This document shows, in pieces, positions 21,656 through 47,616 of a stretch of DNA of 64,000 nucleotides. The first letter of the stretch is position 1, and every line of letters begins with the position of its first letter. The stretch covers positions 1,617,186-1,681,185 of the forward strand of contig RHPI01002533.1 in NCBI GenBank assembly GCA_009103225.1, given 5' to 3'. Position numbers and translations under genes: made by a program. The DNA is from Chlorokybus atmophyticus. Taxonomy: Eukaryota; Streptophyta; Chlorokybophyceae; Chlorokybales; Chlorokybaceae. The notes beneath the pieces were generated by a model, which was given only the letters and a program-made list of their open reading frames with translations, was not told the origin of the DNA and ran no database searches.

Positions 21656-23120
21656 CAGAATTTTGACGCGCTAATATGCATAATATTGCCTCCAATTGAT
21701 CAATTGAGTATCCATCATTAGATTAACATATGCAAATTGAGTGTGATGCATTGTTGTTGTTTAGCTTGCTCTGTTTGCACACTTGCTTGTTCTACTGTGG
21801 CCCCTCTTCGAAACCTGGAGTTTGCTTCACCGACCAACTCTACTGTTGGTTATATACGCATCATATATTGCACATAGAGTATCTTGTGTGCACGCAAGAT
21901 AATATGTGATTGAATCTGTGTGCAATATATATAATTGTTGAAACTTTCGCAAGAGCAAAGTATGTTTTGCGCTTTATGTTATGCGCTTTGTAATTGTAAC
22001 TGTGCATGTTATTCACTAACTTACGTGCAGTGATGCATCATCATACAGTGGGATAGTATTTTTGTTCAAGGTACTCATTTGCTGAAAAGATTGCACAATT
22101 GTAAAAATTCAGCTCATGCATGATATATCATACATGAGCTGGATCATGATAATGCACCATATGACCATATTAATGAGTTCAACCACACCATCTGGCTGTT
22201 AGAAGATGTTTTACTCAATTTTTGCATTTGTACTTTGTTGCATACGTGATTTGTTTATCGTAGATGAAGTGATGTGTAGTTATAGTACTGAACCCTAACA
22301 ATTGCGGTGACATAATATCAAACCTTATTTATTGCACAAAAAACATGTTGACCAACAATACTCGATATTATTGACGCTACACAGCAAACTCATATAATTT
22401 GTTGCATATTTCACATGATTATTTCACACCAAAAATATTCCTCAAGAATGGTCAAACGGATACAACTTATATGATTCATGTTATCGCAGTTTAATAATCA
22501 AGCTTAATAAAATAACAACCGACATATTCATGTCGTAAACACATTTTTAACGCAATTGCTGCAATATAATTCAATGCGGCATTACGTGATTGCATTATAA
22601 TATCTCATGCACATTTACGAGCAATATTAATGAGTTCGTTTATAAACTGAACGGCCATTATTAAGAAAAATGTGTTTAAAAGACCGTTTTGTGTTCGTTC
22701 GGGCTATATAATAATAAGCAATAAAAAATAGAACAAACAAGCATGTAGCAGTACATATGTCAAAGATATGTCATAGAGTATAAAGTATTATTATTTTACG
22801 ATGTATACCTTTTTATAAGTTAAATTAAGTACAATTATCATCGAGTACAAACCAAACCCATGATATGATTGATAATTATCATATTGCATATTTTCTAGTT
22901 AACATTATAACATCTTTGGTGGCAAAATGTTTTACGATCATCAATCATATCGTCGTTGTCCGTGTTGCAAGTTTATGTGTGTCATGTTGTAAATTAAATC
23001 CGAAATATTGCATATAACGAAAACGTTGTTGGCAAAATAAAAATAATTATCATTATTGCTCCGGTACGTATTCGTTTGTAGGTGTAGGTGCCCATACGCA
23101 GGTTCAAACCCAGCCCTAGG
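21656..23120. other. AT-rich intergenic region
   Basis: There is about 1.4 kb of clearly AT-rich sequence without ORFs of interest, in contrast to the GC-rich exons on either side. Short hairpins occur, for example AGCTCATG..CATGAGCT near 22111-22140. I see no gene. Confidence 0.7.
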
Positions 23121-23124
23121 TATA

Positions 23125-23188
23125 GGATTGGGGCCCGCTTGTTATAGGCAAGGCCTAGCCCTTGCCTATAGCAAGCGGGCCCCAATCC
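23125..23188. mobile_element. Fold-back (long hairpin) element
   Basis: 23125-23152 and 23161-23188 are complementary over 28 bp with a single G-T wobble; the loop is 8 nt (GCCTAGCC). The right flank to 23203 recurs at the edge of the gap at 13312-13331, so this is a dispersed repeat. It may be a fold-back transposon or MITE remnant. No target-site duplication is evident. Confidence 0.7.
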
Positions 23189-23203
23189 AAGGCAGGCCCA
23201 AGC

Positions 23204-23550
23204 GTGTAGCAGTGCGGAAATCAACGACGTTTCGCAACACAACACGGCTTAGGGCGACCACCGAGTGAAGTCACGTGCGCGCTTTCGTCCCATTGCCCGC
23301 CTATTCGTGTAAGGAGGCACGCGCCGCGCGCTGTACATTGCCGGGAGGAGCCCGCGCCCGGGCATCGCTGACTGCCGTCCACCATCAGCATTGACCAGGC
23401 CAGGAGGAGAGGCTGACTGGGCCGCTGCGACAGGCGGCGGCGGCGGAGGAGGAGTAGGGAGGGGTGGGCATAGACCACCTTTTGATCCTCCTCGCCATTG
23501 TAGCGTAGTGGGCCTAGGCGTGGGGCTGCAGCTGAGAGGGTGCTCGCGGG
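23204..23550 (+). promoter_or_regulatory. GC-rich upstream region of the Nek kinase gene
   Basis: This is a GC-rich block with GGC/GGA-rich tracts (23425-23465) directly before the Nek start codon. It probably contains the promoter and 5' UTR. No TATA box is evident. Confidence 0.4.
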
Positions 23551-26500
23551 ATGTCGCGCTCCAAGCTTAGTGACTTTGTCATTGGGGACGCCCTTGGGAA
23601 AGGCAGCTTTGGTACGTGCCATCCCACACTACAATATCTACATATTATATGAGCGCAGTGAGTGCAAGTGCCTGTAAGGACACTTGCACTTACCTTCAAA
23701 GTGAGTGCTACAATGGTGTTGTCGCAATCACGCTAAAACTGTGATGCTTTGTGTGTGCAGGCGTGGTATACAAGGTCACACGAAAAGGTAGGCGACAGGT
23801 CTTTGTGTAAAGTGACTTGCAAAAAGGGTTCAATCGACATATGGTACTGATTACACGGGAGGGGGCAATTGGCTGTCTGATACACTTGTGGGTTCACAGC
23901 GGACAACCGGACATATGTCATAAAGCAGATTCATATTGAGCAGCTAGATCGCAAGGAGCAGGAGGACGCGATCAATGAGGTGCAGACTGGGAATAGAGCT
24001 TACATGTACACACAGGAACACACTGCCACTTCCTCGACAATGACTGCTATGAGGATTTCCACATAGCTATAGTCATCCGTTCATTTGTCGGTGTATCATA
24101 ATGTCATTTGTGTATGATGGACAGGTGCACGTGTTAGCTTCACTCGACTCCAAGCACGTCATCAAGTACTACGACTCCTTCCTAGGTATATTGACACAGA
24201 TACACTCATCGCATTGTGATACGTTGTCATGTCACTGCTGCGATGTCATGTCCTCCATTGCGCGCACCTCAATGCACTGGGGCAGATGGCGGCAAGCTCA
24301 ACATCGTCATGGAGTACGCAGCGAATGGGACACTGCATCAAAAAATAAAAGTGAGTTGTGTGTGCCACGTTTGTACCAAGATGTGTTGCAACTCCATGGC
24401 AGTTGCTCCAATTCTCCCTAACTTGCAGGCTCAGAAGGGCAAGCCATTCCCGGAGCAGAGCGTGTGGAATTACTTCATACAGACATGCGTCGGTTTGAAC
24501 CGTATCCACTCAATGGCACTGCATATGGCGCTTGACTGCACTTGCACACAAATGAGCCCACACGAACACTACACTACACTACTGTGCGGGTTACCAGTAG
24601 TGAAGCACGCACTTGCGTCACAGTACATTTGGCGTGTCTTCTGTCACTACCTGTGTTGCCTTGACTTACACCTTCTGGGATCCAACAGACATCCACTCCA
24701 AGAAGGTTCTCCACCGTAAGTGTTAGGCTCCTATTGTTACAAAGTGGGGCATGCAAACCTGCACTTAAACAACGGCTGACATTCCGCCTGCGTTACAGGT
24801 GACATAAAGAGCTTGAACATCTTTCTGGGAGACGGAGACCAAGTCAAGGTGAGTCCACACAACCACAAGCATTCGGGTTGGATGCGTGTGATGTATAGTT
24901 TTGCTCAAGTCCAGTGTTCGTGTCTTTCTTCGCTCAGCTGGGAGATCTTGGCGTTGCTAAAGTCCTCAGCACGCAAACCAACTTTGCTAAGACCCTTGTC
25001 GGTACTCCGTACTATTTGTCACCGGAGCTGTGTGAAGACAAGCCCTACAACGGTACACATTGGAAACACACGCACGCATATGCACACGCGCGCACACATG
25101 CAAATACATGAGTCAATGGCAACAGCTCCAATTAAGCTCGCTGACTGTGGTTTTTGCAGAGAAATCCGATGTGTGGGCGTTGGGATGCGTGCTGTACGAG
25201 TGCTGCACGTTGCGGCATCCTTTTGACGCGGCGAACCAGGGCGCTCTGATCCTGAAGATCCTGCGGGGGAAGTACCCGCCCGTCAAGGGCTACAGTAGGG
25301 AGCTGAGCGACATCATGACGGCGTGCCTCACCCGCGACGCGTCTCTCCGACCCAGCACGGGGGAACTCCTCTCACTCGCAGCTGTGCGCGCAAAGGTACA
25401 TAACACTTACTCCATGTGCACGTTGGCTGACCGACAGCACAACAACATGTTGTGTCATGTTGGGCTAGCATGGTGTTGTAGGCGTCAGGATTGTATATAC
25501 ACACGCATGCATGCGTGCGCGCATACACACAAGTTCATCTCATGGTGTCTGCGGCAGGCGGTTGAGTTTGGAGTGAAGCTTCCAGAGGGCCTCGCGGTGC
25601 GCGTATCGCGACCAAGCACGCCGCTCACACCGCACACGCCGCCGGGATCCGCAGGAACCAGCACTTCATCGCCACGCACACCTTTCTCTGCTGCGCTGTC
25701 TGAGATGGTAGGAAGCACGTGGCTTTGCTCTGGCTCTGCCTGCTCGCATGCACACTGGCAGAAAAGGGTCTGTACAGACACATGTTGGTTTGTGATACTG
25801 ACTTGACATGCACAGGATGCGGTGGGTTCCGTCTTGCCTGTCGTGGCAGAAGGTTAGTCGGGATACGTTAGTGCTTGAGTTGACACATACGCGCACACTC
25901 AATATGCACATTGCTGACTTGAGCTTTTCTACCTTGAAGCAGGTCCGCCGACACCCAAGTCCTCAAGAAAAGCATCAGGTAGTTTGTCAAGCACCAGTGT
26001 ATTTTTATTCAGTGGCTCCTGATGTAAACTTGTTCAGTCTAACCAAGCATGAATAACAGCGGACGGCCTAGCTGCCGACATGTCATCGCTATCAATGGAG
26101 AAGAGCAACGGGTCTTCTGAGCAGTCGTTGAATTCAACGGTAGGCTCCTGAAGAGATTTGCGTTGAAGTTGTCAACGGTTGTCTTCAACTGTAGTGCTTA
26201 CAGTGAGCACATGTGCGCAGACACTCAATGGCTCAGGTACAAAGACCAAAACGTACCTTGTCAAGAGGAAGCTGGCACCCGCGACGCCCAAAACTCCACA
26301 GTCGCCTGCGTCGCCCATGAGTGAAGGTAGAAGGACGTGTGCTGTTGCTGTTACTTGGTCTGCTCCTCACACTTTGTGTCATGGCCTCACTGCTGCTCTT
26401 GTTCAGATCACTCTGCGCCTTCCGCCAGCCCGAGCACCAGCCGACCAGAGCGGGTATGCAAGCCCACGCACATCACACACAATTACACACACGTGCACGA

Positions 26501-27025
26501 ACACACGTGTGAATGCGCACACGCATGCACACAGCTGCAAGCGCACTGTTGCTGCTAAAGGCCCGTTGCTCACACCTGTTTTGGGTTGGCAGGGAGCTGA
26601 GGCCACCAACTCGGGCAACGCCACAAAGCCGCTGGTGTCGCACCGCAACCTCAACGCACTGCTGGACCGCTGCGACAAGCTGAAGGAGGGCATCACAGCC
26701 ACAAGAGACGCCTGCCTGGAGATGATTGAGAGGCCTGTGTTTGATGAGTTGTACCATTACTTCAAGGTGAGTGACAGCAACAGACCTGCGAGCGCATGCT
26801 GTTTCTCACAGAACACAGAACTCAACATGTGTGTTTCATGGTGTGCAGTTGCAGTCAGATCATGACGGAGATGAGAAGGAGATGGAGGACGTGCAGAAAT
26901 TTGTGTTCCGGAAAATACCTTATGAAAAGGCAGAGGTGGTCACAAAGCTGTACCACCTACTGTACCTGGAAGGCGAGGAGGACGCCGTTTCAAAAGAAAT
27001 CTCTGCGTTGCTCTCTGCGTCATGA
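23551..27025 (+). CDS. NIMA-related (Nek) serine/threonine kinase, 18 exons, 533 aa
   Basis: Nek kinases act in mitosis and in cilia/centrosome biology. Exons: 23551-23611, 23761-23787, 23900-23979, 24125-24185, 24286-24350, 24429-24501, 24689-24715, 24799-24848, 24938-25052, 25160-25395, 25558-25707, 25816-25852, 25943-25978, 26060-26139, 26221-26326, 26407-26453, 26593-26766, 26849-27025; all phases agree. Kinase motifs: GKGSFGVVYK loop, VIKQI lysine, [10 protein letters not shown] catalytic loop, LGDLGVAK (DLG in place of DFG), [10 protein letters not shown] activation/P+1 loop, [11 protein letters not shown]. The catalytic Asp, metal-binding Asp and Lys are all present. After aa 265 comes a Ser/Thr-Pro-rich region with many SP/TP sites, then a predicted helical C-terminus from about aa 417 to the end. 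The DLG form occurs in Nek1-like and Chlamydomonas-type Neks. The start is chosen because the glycine-rich loop begins 16 residues later. Confidence 0.92.
23658..23693. repeat. Hairpin in intron 1 of the Nek gene
   Basis: 23658-23670 pairs with 23681-23693 over 13 bp with one G-T pair; the loop is CCTGTAAGGA. Confidence 0.7.
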
Positions 27026-27508
27026 GACCAGATGATTTCCGGCTGTATTTGTTATGTAGCGTAAAACAGTTCTCAGCGCAACTTAGACATATCTGATACT
27101 GGGCTATGCTGACTTGCATCTGCATATGCGCTATTCACCAAAAACGACTGAACTCAACGCACACAGCTTGTGCATGTGCACACGTTCACATGACACAACA
27201 TATCCAAGCGTGGTTGAAGCTTAAGCGACTGAGCAGTTGCAGTCATTATCAGCAGCTTGGTGTTGGCGCACCTGACACGTTTGCCTCCCAACCTTGAAGA
27301 CTGAGCAGGACGTTACTTGTACATTTGCAAAGCCACTACATGTTGCAGGGCAAGCAAGCATAAGCGGTTCATCATGGCAACAAGCAGACAGACCACGTCA
27401 CGTACACACTTGCGTGTATTCTGACAAGAAGCTGATATATCGTAAGTAGGTCATACTTCAACACTCATAAACCTAGCTATTTACACGCATTCAAAACTTA
27501 ACAGTTCT
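27026..27508. other. Shared 3' region of convergent Nek and DUF662 genes
   Basis: About 480 bases lie between the two stop codons and must hold both 3' UTRs. I see no further gene. Confidence 0.6.
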
Positions 27509-29129
27509 CTAACTCAGTTCCAGCTCTCGCAGATGCTTATTGAGCTCATCCAACTTCTGCAAACGCAGGCGCTCGCTCTCGGTTACAACCTGCAAGGCAT
27601 CGTATTTTAGCATGAGGAGAGGCGCATTTGATGACAAAGCGGTCACCAACTGTTGACAGCAGATATGTCATGCTGCAGATATGCCATGCTGTGCAACTAG
27701 CAACAGACAGCAGATCACGCACCTTGCACAACTGTGCACATTGTAATTGTCCGATCATCGTATGCACTGCACACATCTGTGCAGGACAAGACTACATGCA
27801 ACGAATGAACCAGCGAACCTCCATGAGTTTGCCGACCAGCTCTGTTTTCAACTCCGACTTCTGATTGTACTGCTCCAGTGCTGTCTTCAGTTCTTTCTCC
27901 TGCACAAGCCAACACCTTTCTGAGCAACATGCTGACAACTTGCTACCTTTCTTCAAACATAGGTAGCGTCATCATGCAAACTTTGTCATGCGCGACCTTT
28001 CTCTCGCAAAGGGTCTTCAGTGGCCGCAACTCTCTGTCAACAAGCTCAATTCTCCGTCGGATCTCCGCAACCTCCTTTTTGGTGGGGTCTTCGAGCAGAT
28101 CCAACTCCTGCGTTCAAGAACACATGAATCATCTTGACACGCATGGTGGTCAGGCCAGGCTTCTTGCATAGCACTGTTCTCACTTTGTGAAGCTCTTCCA
28201 ACCTCCTGGCCTGCTCTTCAACACGCGCTAGCTTGGCTTGAACCTTCCCTCGCACCTAAGCACGACATAGAGTTTTGAGCCCCAAAAGCAATATCACTGC
28301 TACGCAGTAGTGCCACGCACAATGAGAACTGCTCACAAACCTCCGTTTTCCTCTTTTCTATTTCAGCCTCTTTGTCTTTCAAAGAATCGAGCGTTTTAAG
28401 TCTAGCTTGGTCGTCCCGGTCATGCTTGCTAGCGCCTTTGCTTACAAGATGGCTTCCAGCTGGCATCGATACAGCCTGCACCTGAAAATAAGCAGAGCAA
28501 AGAGCACCATGTGTTTGCCTGTGGTATGCACGCCCTTTGGTTGTTCATTGGGTTTGGCTCCCTTTTTACACATGTGTCATAGCTTACTTGTTTGTTCATA
28601 CCTGCTCACGAGCTCGCTGCGCTTCTTTTGCCCACTGCTGCCGCTCCACCTCCAAGGCCTGTGTCCACCAGTCAATGCCAGTGCTTGTTTGGTGAAGCAG
28701 CCATAACGCATACAATGCAAGCTAAAAACAACGATCAACCAATCCTCCCCGCAGTATGCATGAACGAGATCAATCATAAGCACAACGCAAGCGCTCTCGT
28801 GTGAATCGGCAGCACTAAGCCATGCTGGTCTGATTGATGTGGGCGATAGTACCAATGCATCAAGACAAAGGTGACTTGATGTGAACATACAATGCGGGCT
28901 GCGTTTGAGTTGTATGACATGGCTGCCCAGCACAGGAAGAAAAATAAAATGACTGATTGGCATGCATGAAGGGAGGCAGGAATGGCAGAGTGCATCCTCA
29001 CAGAAGCTGCGTCATCACGTGCATATCAACTCGTCTGACCTTGTAGCGCTTCTCAGCATCCTCCGCCTCCTTCTTCAGCGTTGCCTTCAAGCTGGCCTCC
29101 AACCCTGACAGCGACTCCATGCCAGCCAT
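27509..29129 (-). CDS. DUF662 / RAB6-interacting golgin family protein, 7 exons, 208 aa
   Basis: Exons in minus-strand order: 29129-29040, 28658-28602, 28475-28341, 28255-28184, 28107-27997, 27899-27819, 27589-27509. All are whole-codon exons with AG acceptors and GT donors. The protein is almost entirely charged coiled coil. Its order matches the plant DUF662 family (Arabidopsis ACIP1-type, annotated as RAB6-interacting golgin): KEAEIEKRKTEVRGKVQ, then VAEIRRRIELVDRELRPL, EKELKTALEQYNQK and KLMEVVTESERLRLQKLDEL. Plant members are microtubule-associated. The start MAGMESLSG is the most upstream ATG of the first recognisable exon. The frame stays open upstream, so a longer N-terminus is possible. 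Confidence 0.8.
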
Positions 29130-29647
29130 GTGCTTGTGCTCCAAATCAAGCGAACCAAATCTTGCCAAACCTCAACGACAGAACTGTGATTGCAAGCTTC
29201 ACCACAGCATGCGTCTAGCCAGATTATAAGCAGAACCACCTTCAATAACCACGACACCACTAACCCGAACGCCGCCGCCGCCGCCACCGCCACGGCCAGT
29301 ACTGCCACTGACACGTGCATTAGCGCATGCTGCTTGAGCAGCACGCAGCAAAAATGATCCGGGTCGGCCAATCTAGTATATCGACGTTTTGTGCAATCGG
29401 GTTTCATCAATCTTGTTGCCCAGCTTCTTCCGGCTCGGGCGATCCGGTCTCTGTTGCTGCCAAACTAACGTGCTGCCACTTGCTTTGCACAGCGCTCAGC
29501 GGTGAGGTTGCTGGCGGGGGCGGCGGTGTCGCTGTGCGGGTGCACCAGCTGACTGGTCAGATTGGTCGTTGATTCTTGAGAATAATCTTGAGCATTGAAG
29601 ATGTGTCGTTGGAATTGTCTGGATCTGTGAGGGGATGATGCTGCGCC
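29130..29647. promoter_or_regulatory. Divergent promoter region between DUF662 (-) and BEACH (+) genes
   Basis: The two start codons are 518 bases apart and transcribed away from each other. The middle has a GCC/GCCACC-rich tract (29268-29297). No TATA box is obvious. Confidence 0.45.
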
Positions 29648-43976
<14,329 letters not shown>

Positions 43977-44710
43977 AGTTGGCAGGGAGGACGTCAGCAC
44001 CACCTGCGCAGCAGAGGTGTAGGCGTCAGGGCCAGCGTAGCAGCAGCAGCAGGTGACAACGACGACGCTAGCAAGCAGCGAGCAAGTTGTGCTTCAACCT
44101 GTCCGCTTAGCTCGCCATGGTCGGGTACCCAGCAGTAAATGGAGGTCGCTTTTATGTCCAAATGTAGCTTACAACTATCGGAACTCAGCCCATACAATCT
44201 TTACTTAGCCCACAATAAATGCATGCGGATGCGCTACACACCCTTGTTAATCATGAGCTCCATTTTGGCCCTCGCTAATCTTGCTGCCTGTATGGGGGTC
44301 CAGTCAGTTGTCGTCGCAGTTGTCAGCATCATCGTCATTCGAGTCGTGTGCGTGCTGCTGTGCTCAAGCCCGGCCTGACTTCCGCCTTTACTGTACAGGT
44401 TGTCTTTCACGCTTCCTTGGCGCCTGCTCCTTGCATCATGCCTCTGCCTGCTGGAGGGTCCGGTCCAAACCAAGTTAGTGTCCTGGCTTAAGTGGTGGCT
44501 TTGTATTGAAGAGCTCTGACTTGGCCCCCGTCCAGTTGAGTGTATTGCGTGTGTTTGCTGAAGTGTGCTTGCTGCTTGTGCACATTTATTCCGATTCACA
44601 AAAGAGTGTGCTTCGCGCAACTCTTGAGTATGTTATGTATGTGCGTGTGGCTTGCGTATTGTTTATAGATTATCTTAGACTTGCTTTATGCAGCTAATGT
44701 GTGAGTTGCT
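43977..44710. other. Intergenic, no supported gene
   Basis: There are short ORFs on both strands. A minus-strand ORF (44620-44234) ends in DWTPIQAARLARAKMELMINKG, which resembles the end of an ankyrin repeat. It has no further repeat and is too weak to call. Confidence 0.4.
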
Positions 44711-44779
44711 TACACGTGTTGATGTATCACTACCGTACGCTAGCCGCTAGCTGACGGTAGTGATACGTCGACACGTGTA
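44711..44779. repeat. 26-bp hairpin
   Basis: 44711-44736 pairs with 44754-44779 over 26 bp with two G-T wobbles; the 17-nt loop contains GCTAGCCGCTAGC and can fold further. It is intergenic. Confidence 0.85.
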
Positions 44780-45012
44780 CTAATTTCAAAAATTGAGGTG
44801 ATGACTTTACCTTACATGAAAAGGCAAGGGGCAAGGTTTATGTTGACTCACAATTTCATAAGGCATACAACAACATGTACATGGCGCATATTGCGTAGCA
44901 TAGCAGCGGTGATTCACTTCGCGCTAATTATAGCATTTACCACAGCGTTCACTATAGTATTTGTCGACAGTTGGCATAGCCGATACACGGCGCATGTTAA
45001 AGCGGCTGTAAG

Positions 45013-45069
45013 TACACACGGATTGCACTCCGTGTGTAGAGAGGTAAGAGGGCATGCCCTCTTACCTCT
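45013..45069. repeat. Two adjacent hairpins
   Basis: 45013-45022 pairs with 45029-45038 (10 bp). It is followed directly by a 30-base perfect palindrome at 45040-45069 (AGAGGTAAGAGGGC and its complement). Confidence 0.85.
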
Positions 45070-47616
45070 GTACACATGCAAGTAGGCTAGCTGGCAGGCA
45101 GTAGTAAGCATTACTCAGGTTTTGTTGCCCGCGAGCTTAGCTAGCCGGTCGAAATGAGATATGGCTAAGTGTGTGTCTTGCAATATGCGCACTACAATCT
45201 GTTGACATTCATGTCAACAAGCTGCAATGCGCAGCGCAGCGACTGTCTTAATTAAATAAACTCTGCGCACTATGGTCTTTAAAAGCATCGCATATGCTAT
45301 GCATATCCATTAAGTTGTTGGGCGGCTATAAGAACACATAACTTACAAAAATAAAATGTGGGTACCATATTACGTTACACATTAAACGTTATGAGACTAT
45401 TGAAGACATAGAAGTGCTTATAACAGCCAGTAGTTGTCGACTTGATCAGCCACTTGATGTTATAATGTAGGTGGTTAAGACCCCTTAATGTTTAAATGCA
45501 TTAATGCATTAAAATTGTGGTATGCCAAGGTAATATTTGAAATGATGAGCGCTAAGGTTGTTGAAAATACTTGCATTTTCAATTAAAGCTACACGACTCG
45601 TGCAACAATATGAGCATATCTGCAGATTCCGAGATATAAGGTATGGTGCATGCAACGTTGCGCAACAACCGAGAAGATTTGGTTTTTTGTGAACAATTAC
45701 TTGAGAACGTTTGCTAAAGTTGTATGCTATGAATCAGTGGCGCAATGCATGGACTTGGTATGATGCAGCACAATTCATGCATCAACATAGTAATCGAATG
45801 TAATAATCCATGAACATGCTAAAAAGTAATTGTATTCATGCATCATGTGTTACGGTACATTTTGTATAAGTCATATAATGAATCTGTAACAAAACAATTA
45901 TATAATATACTTGTAAAAACATATATATATATATACATATACATATATATATAATTATATGTATACATATATATACGTATATGTATACCAATATATTAGT
46001 TTACATATACGTATATATATATGTAAATTTATAAGGTATGCAAAACCTTTAAAATCCGACGCATCCAAGAATCACGTAAAGCAATTGATGATGCTTGTAC
46101 GTAAATAAGTAAGGTGTACACGAATGTCAATTGTTATATACGCATAATTCATAAAATGATTATGATATACTTGTTAATCAAAATAAAATCTTCAAAGTAG
46201 TTGACGTTTAAAGAATACACATACATTACTATCACATGATTTGTTTATGTTTGCTTTCAAGCCCAATTTTAAACTTGTAACGTTCAAATGCAAGATGATA
46301 AACGTCGCTGTACAACATGTATGAAATTGGTACTATGTTCGCGTAGTCTCATGCGTCGTCGGGCCATAGAAGCATAGGCTATACCTGGTAGGTCTGACGC
46401 AGGCTCACCTACGGTTTTGAGTGCGTATCTCGATAATTATTGCGCAATGTCTCCAGACTCCGAGTCATACGTGGCACTTGCGGTGGCGGGGACGTGCGCA
46501 TGGGCACGAGCTAACGTCACCCCGCAAAAAGCGAGGTTAGGTCAGGTCGGGGCCGCGCTGTGTGCCGTCATCACCGACCGCGGCCTGCTATACCCTTTAA
46601 CTACGTGTTAAGCCTGGCAGCCACCGTTACAGTTGAGCGCCAACGGTACCAGCACAGAGCCCTGGTTGTTTGAATTCTAGTTCTAGTTCCCGTCTAACGT
46701 CGTTGAGTCGAACTGCCACTGTACTGCATTTCCCCGCGTGGTCATCTAGTCAGCGCGCCGCGGCCACCAGCGCGACCGTTCCCTACCGCCAAAAGCCCTC
46801 AACAACGCCGGTCTATGCCGGACGTTCTACCAGATCACAGCATGGAAAGCGTACAATTTTGAAAGCCCAAGACCGATGCAATAACCGAAGCTGGCCGGCC
46901 GTCGATATTGTTAACAGGAGCCGCGGCAGGGCGCCGCCGTTGGCTTGGGGGTGGGGACTGAAAGGGGGGGGCTTTTAACGCTAGCTTTATCGGCGGTGCC
47001 GTTAGCGCTATATCTGGCTTCCCGGCCAACCATTTAGGAAGACTGCTAGAGAGGCAGGCAGCAGAGCAGTAGGGGAGAAGCAGCCGGCGGCGGCGGCGGC
47101 GGTGGGGGACCGCAACAGCGCCACCGTGCGACCACGGTAGCAGTGGGTCGTTGGTACTCCGGATCGCTTCCCGCAGCAGGTACTTTGCATGTTGTTGCTG
47201 TGTTGTCACCTGAATTGCGTTGGCCTGACGGCATGCTGCTGTGCTTGTGCTCAGCTGCGGCGCCTGCAAGTCTGGTAGTTGGTCCGTGTGCTGGTTGTGT
47301 CAGTTGTGTGTCTTGTGGTCTGTTGAGCTGTTTCATCATGGTAGGGCGCTACGCTAGTGCTTGATGTGCAGTCGCTTTGACACGACGTTGGTGTGCTTAC
47401 GTTGCAGCCTTTGACGGCTGGCATGTGAATTGGGCAGCACTGTCACGAAAGCAAGCTTGCCTCTGCTTACTACGCAATGTAAACATATAACACGTTACAG
47501 TCAACCAGCACTGGCTGCATGCATTTGCTGCTTGGTTGTGACGGAAGACCTGTCTGTTACTACTGAGCGGCAGCGTGTTGTTGTGTTACAGTTGTTCGTG
47601 CGTTTTACTCGCTCAA
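45070..47616. other. Intergenic, AT-rich then GC-rich, no supported gene
   Basis: 45100-46300 is AT-rich and includes a TA/TATACA tract (about 45920-46030). 46380-47160 is GC-rich and has a 64-codon ORF (46417-46611) without recognisable family. The end of this stretch should contain the promoter of the GH36 gene. Confidence 0.55.
45920..46030. repeat. TA/TATACA-rich tract
   Basis: Imperfect ATATAT and TATACATATA units in an AT-rich intergenic block. Several parts are self-complementary. Confidence 0.85.

Noticed and set aside
23085-23125. tRNA-derived SINE next to the fold-back element
   Set aside because: GGTTCAAACCC resembles a B box, but I found no A box or cloverleaf remnant at the expected distance.
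44234-44620. Minus-strand ankyrin protein
   Set aside because: Only the last 20-odd residues resemble an ankyrin repeat. No further repeat or splice structure was found upstream.
46417-46611. 64-codon ORF in the GC-rich intergenic block
   Set aside because: It is short, with no known family and no promoter or splice support.
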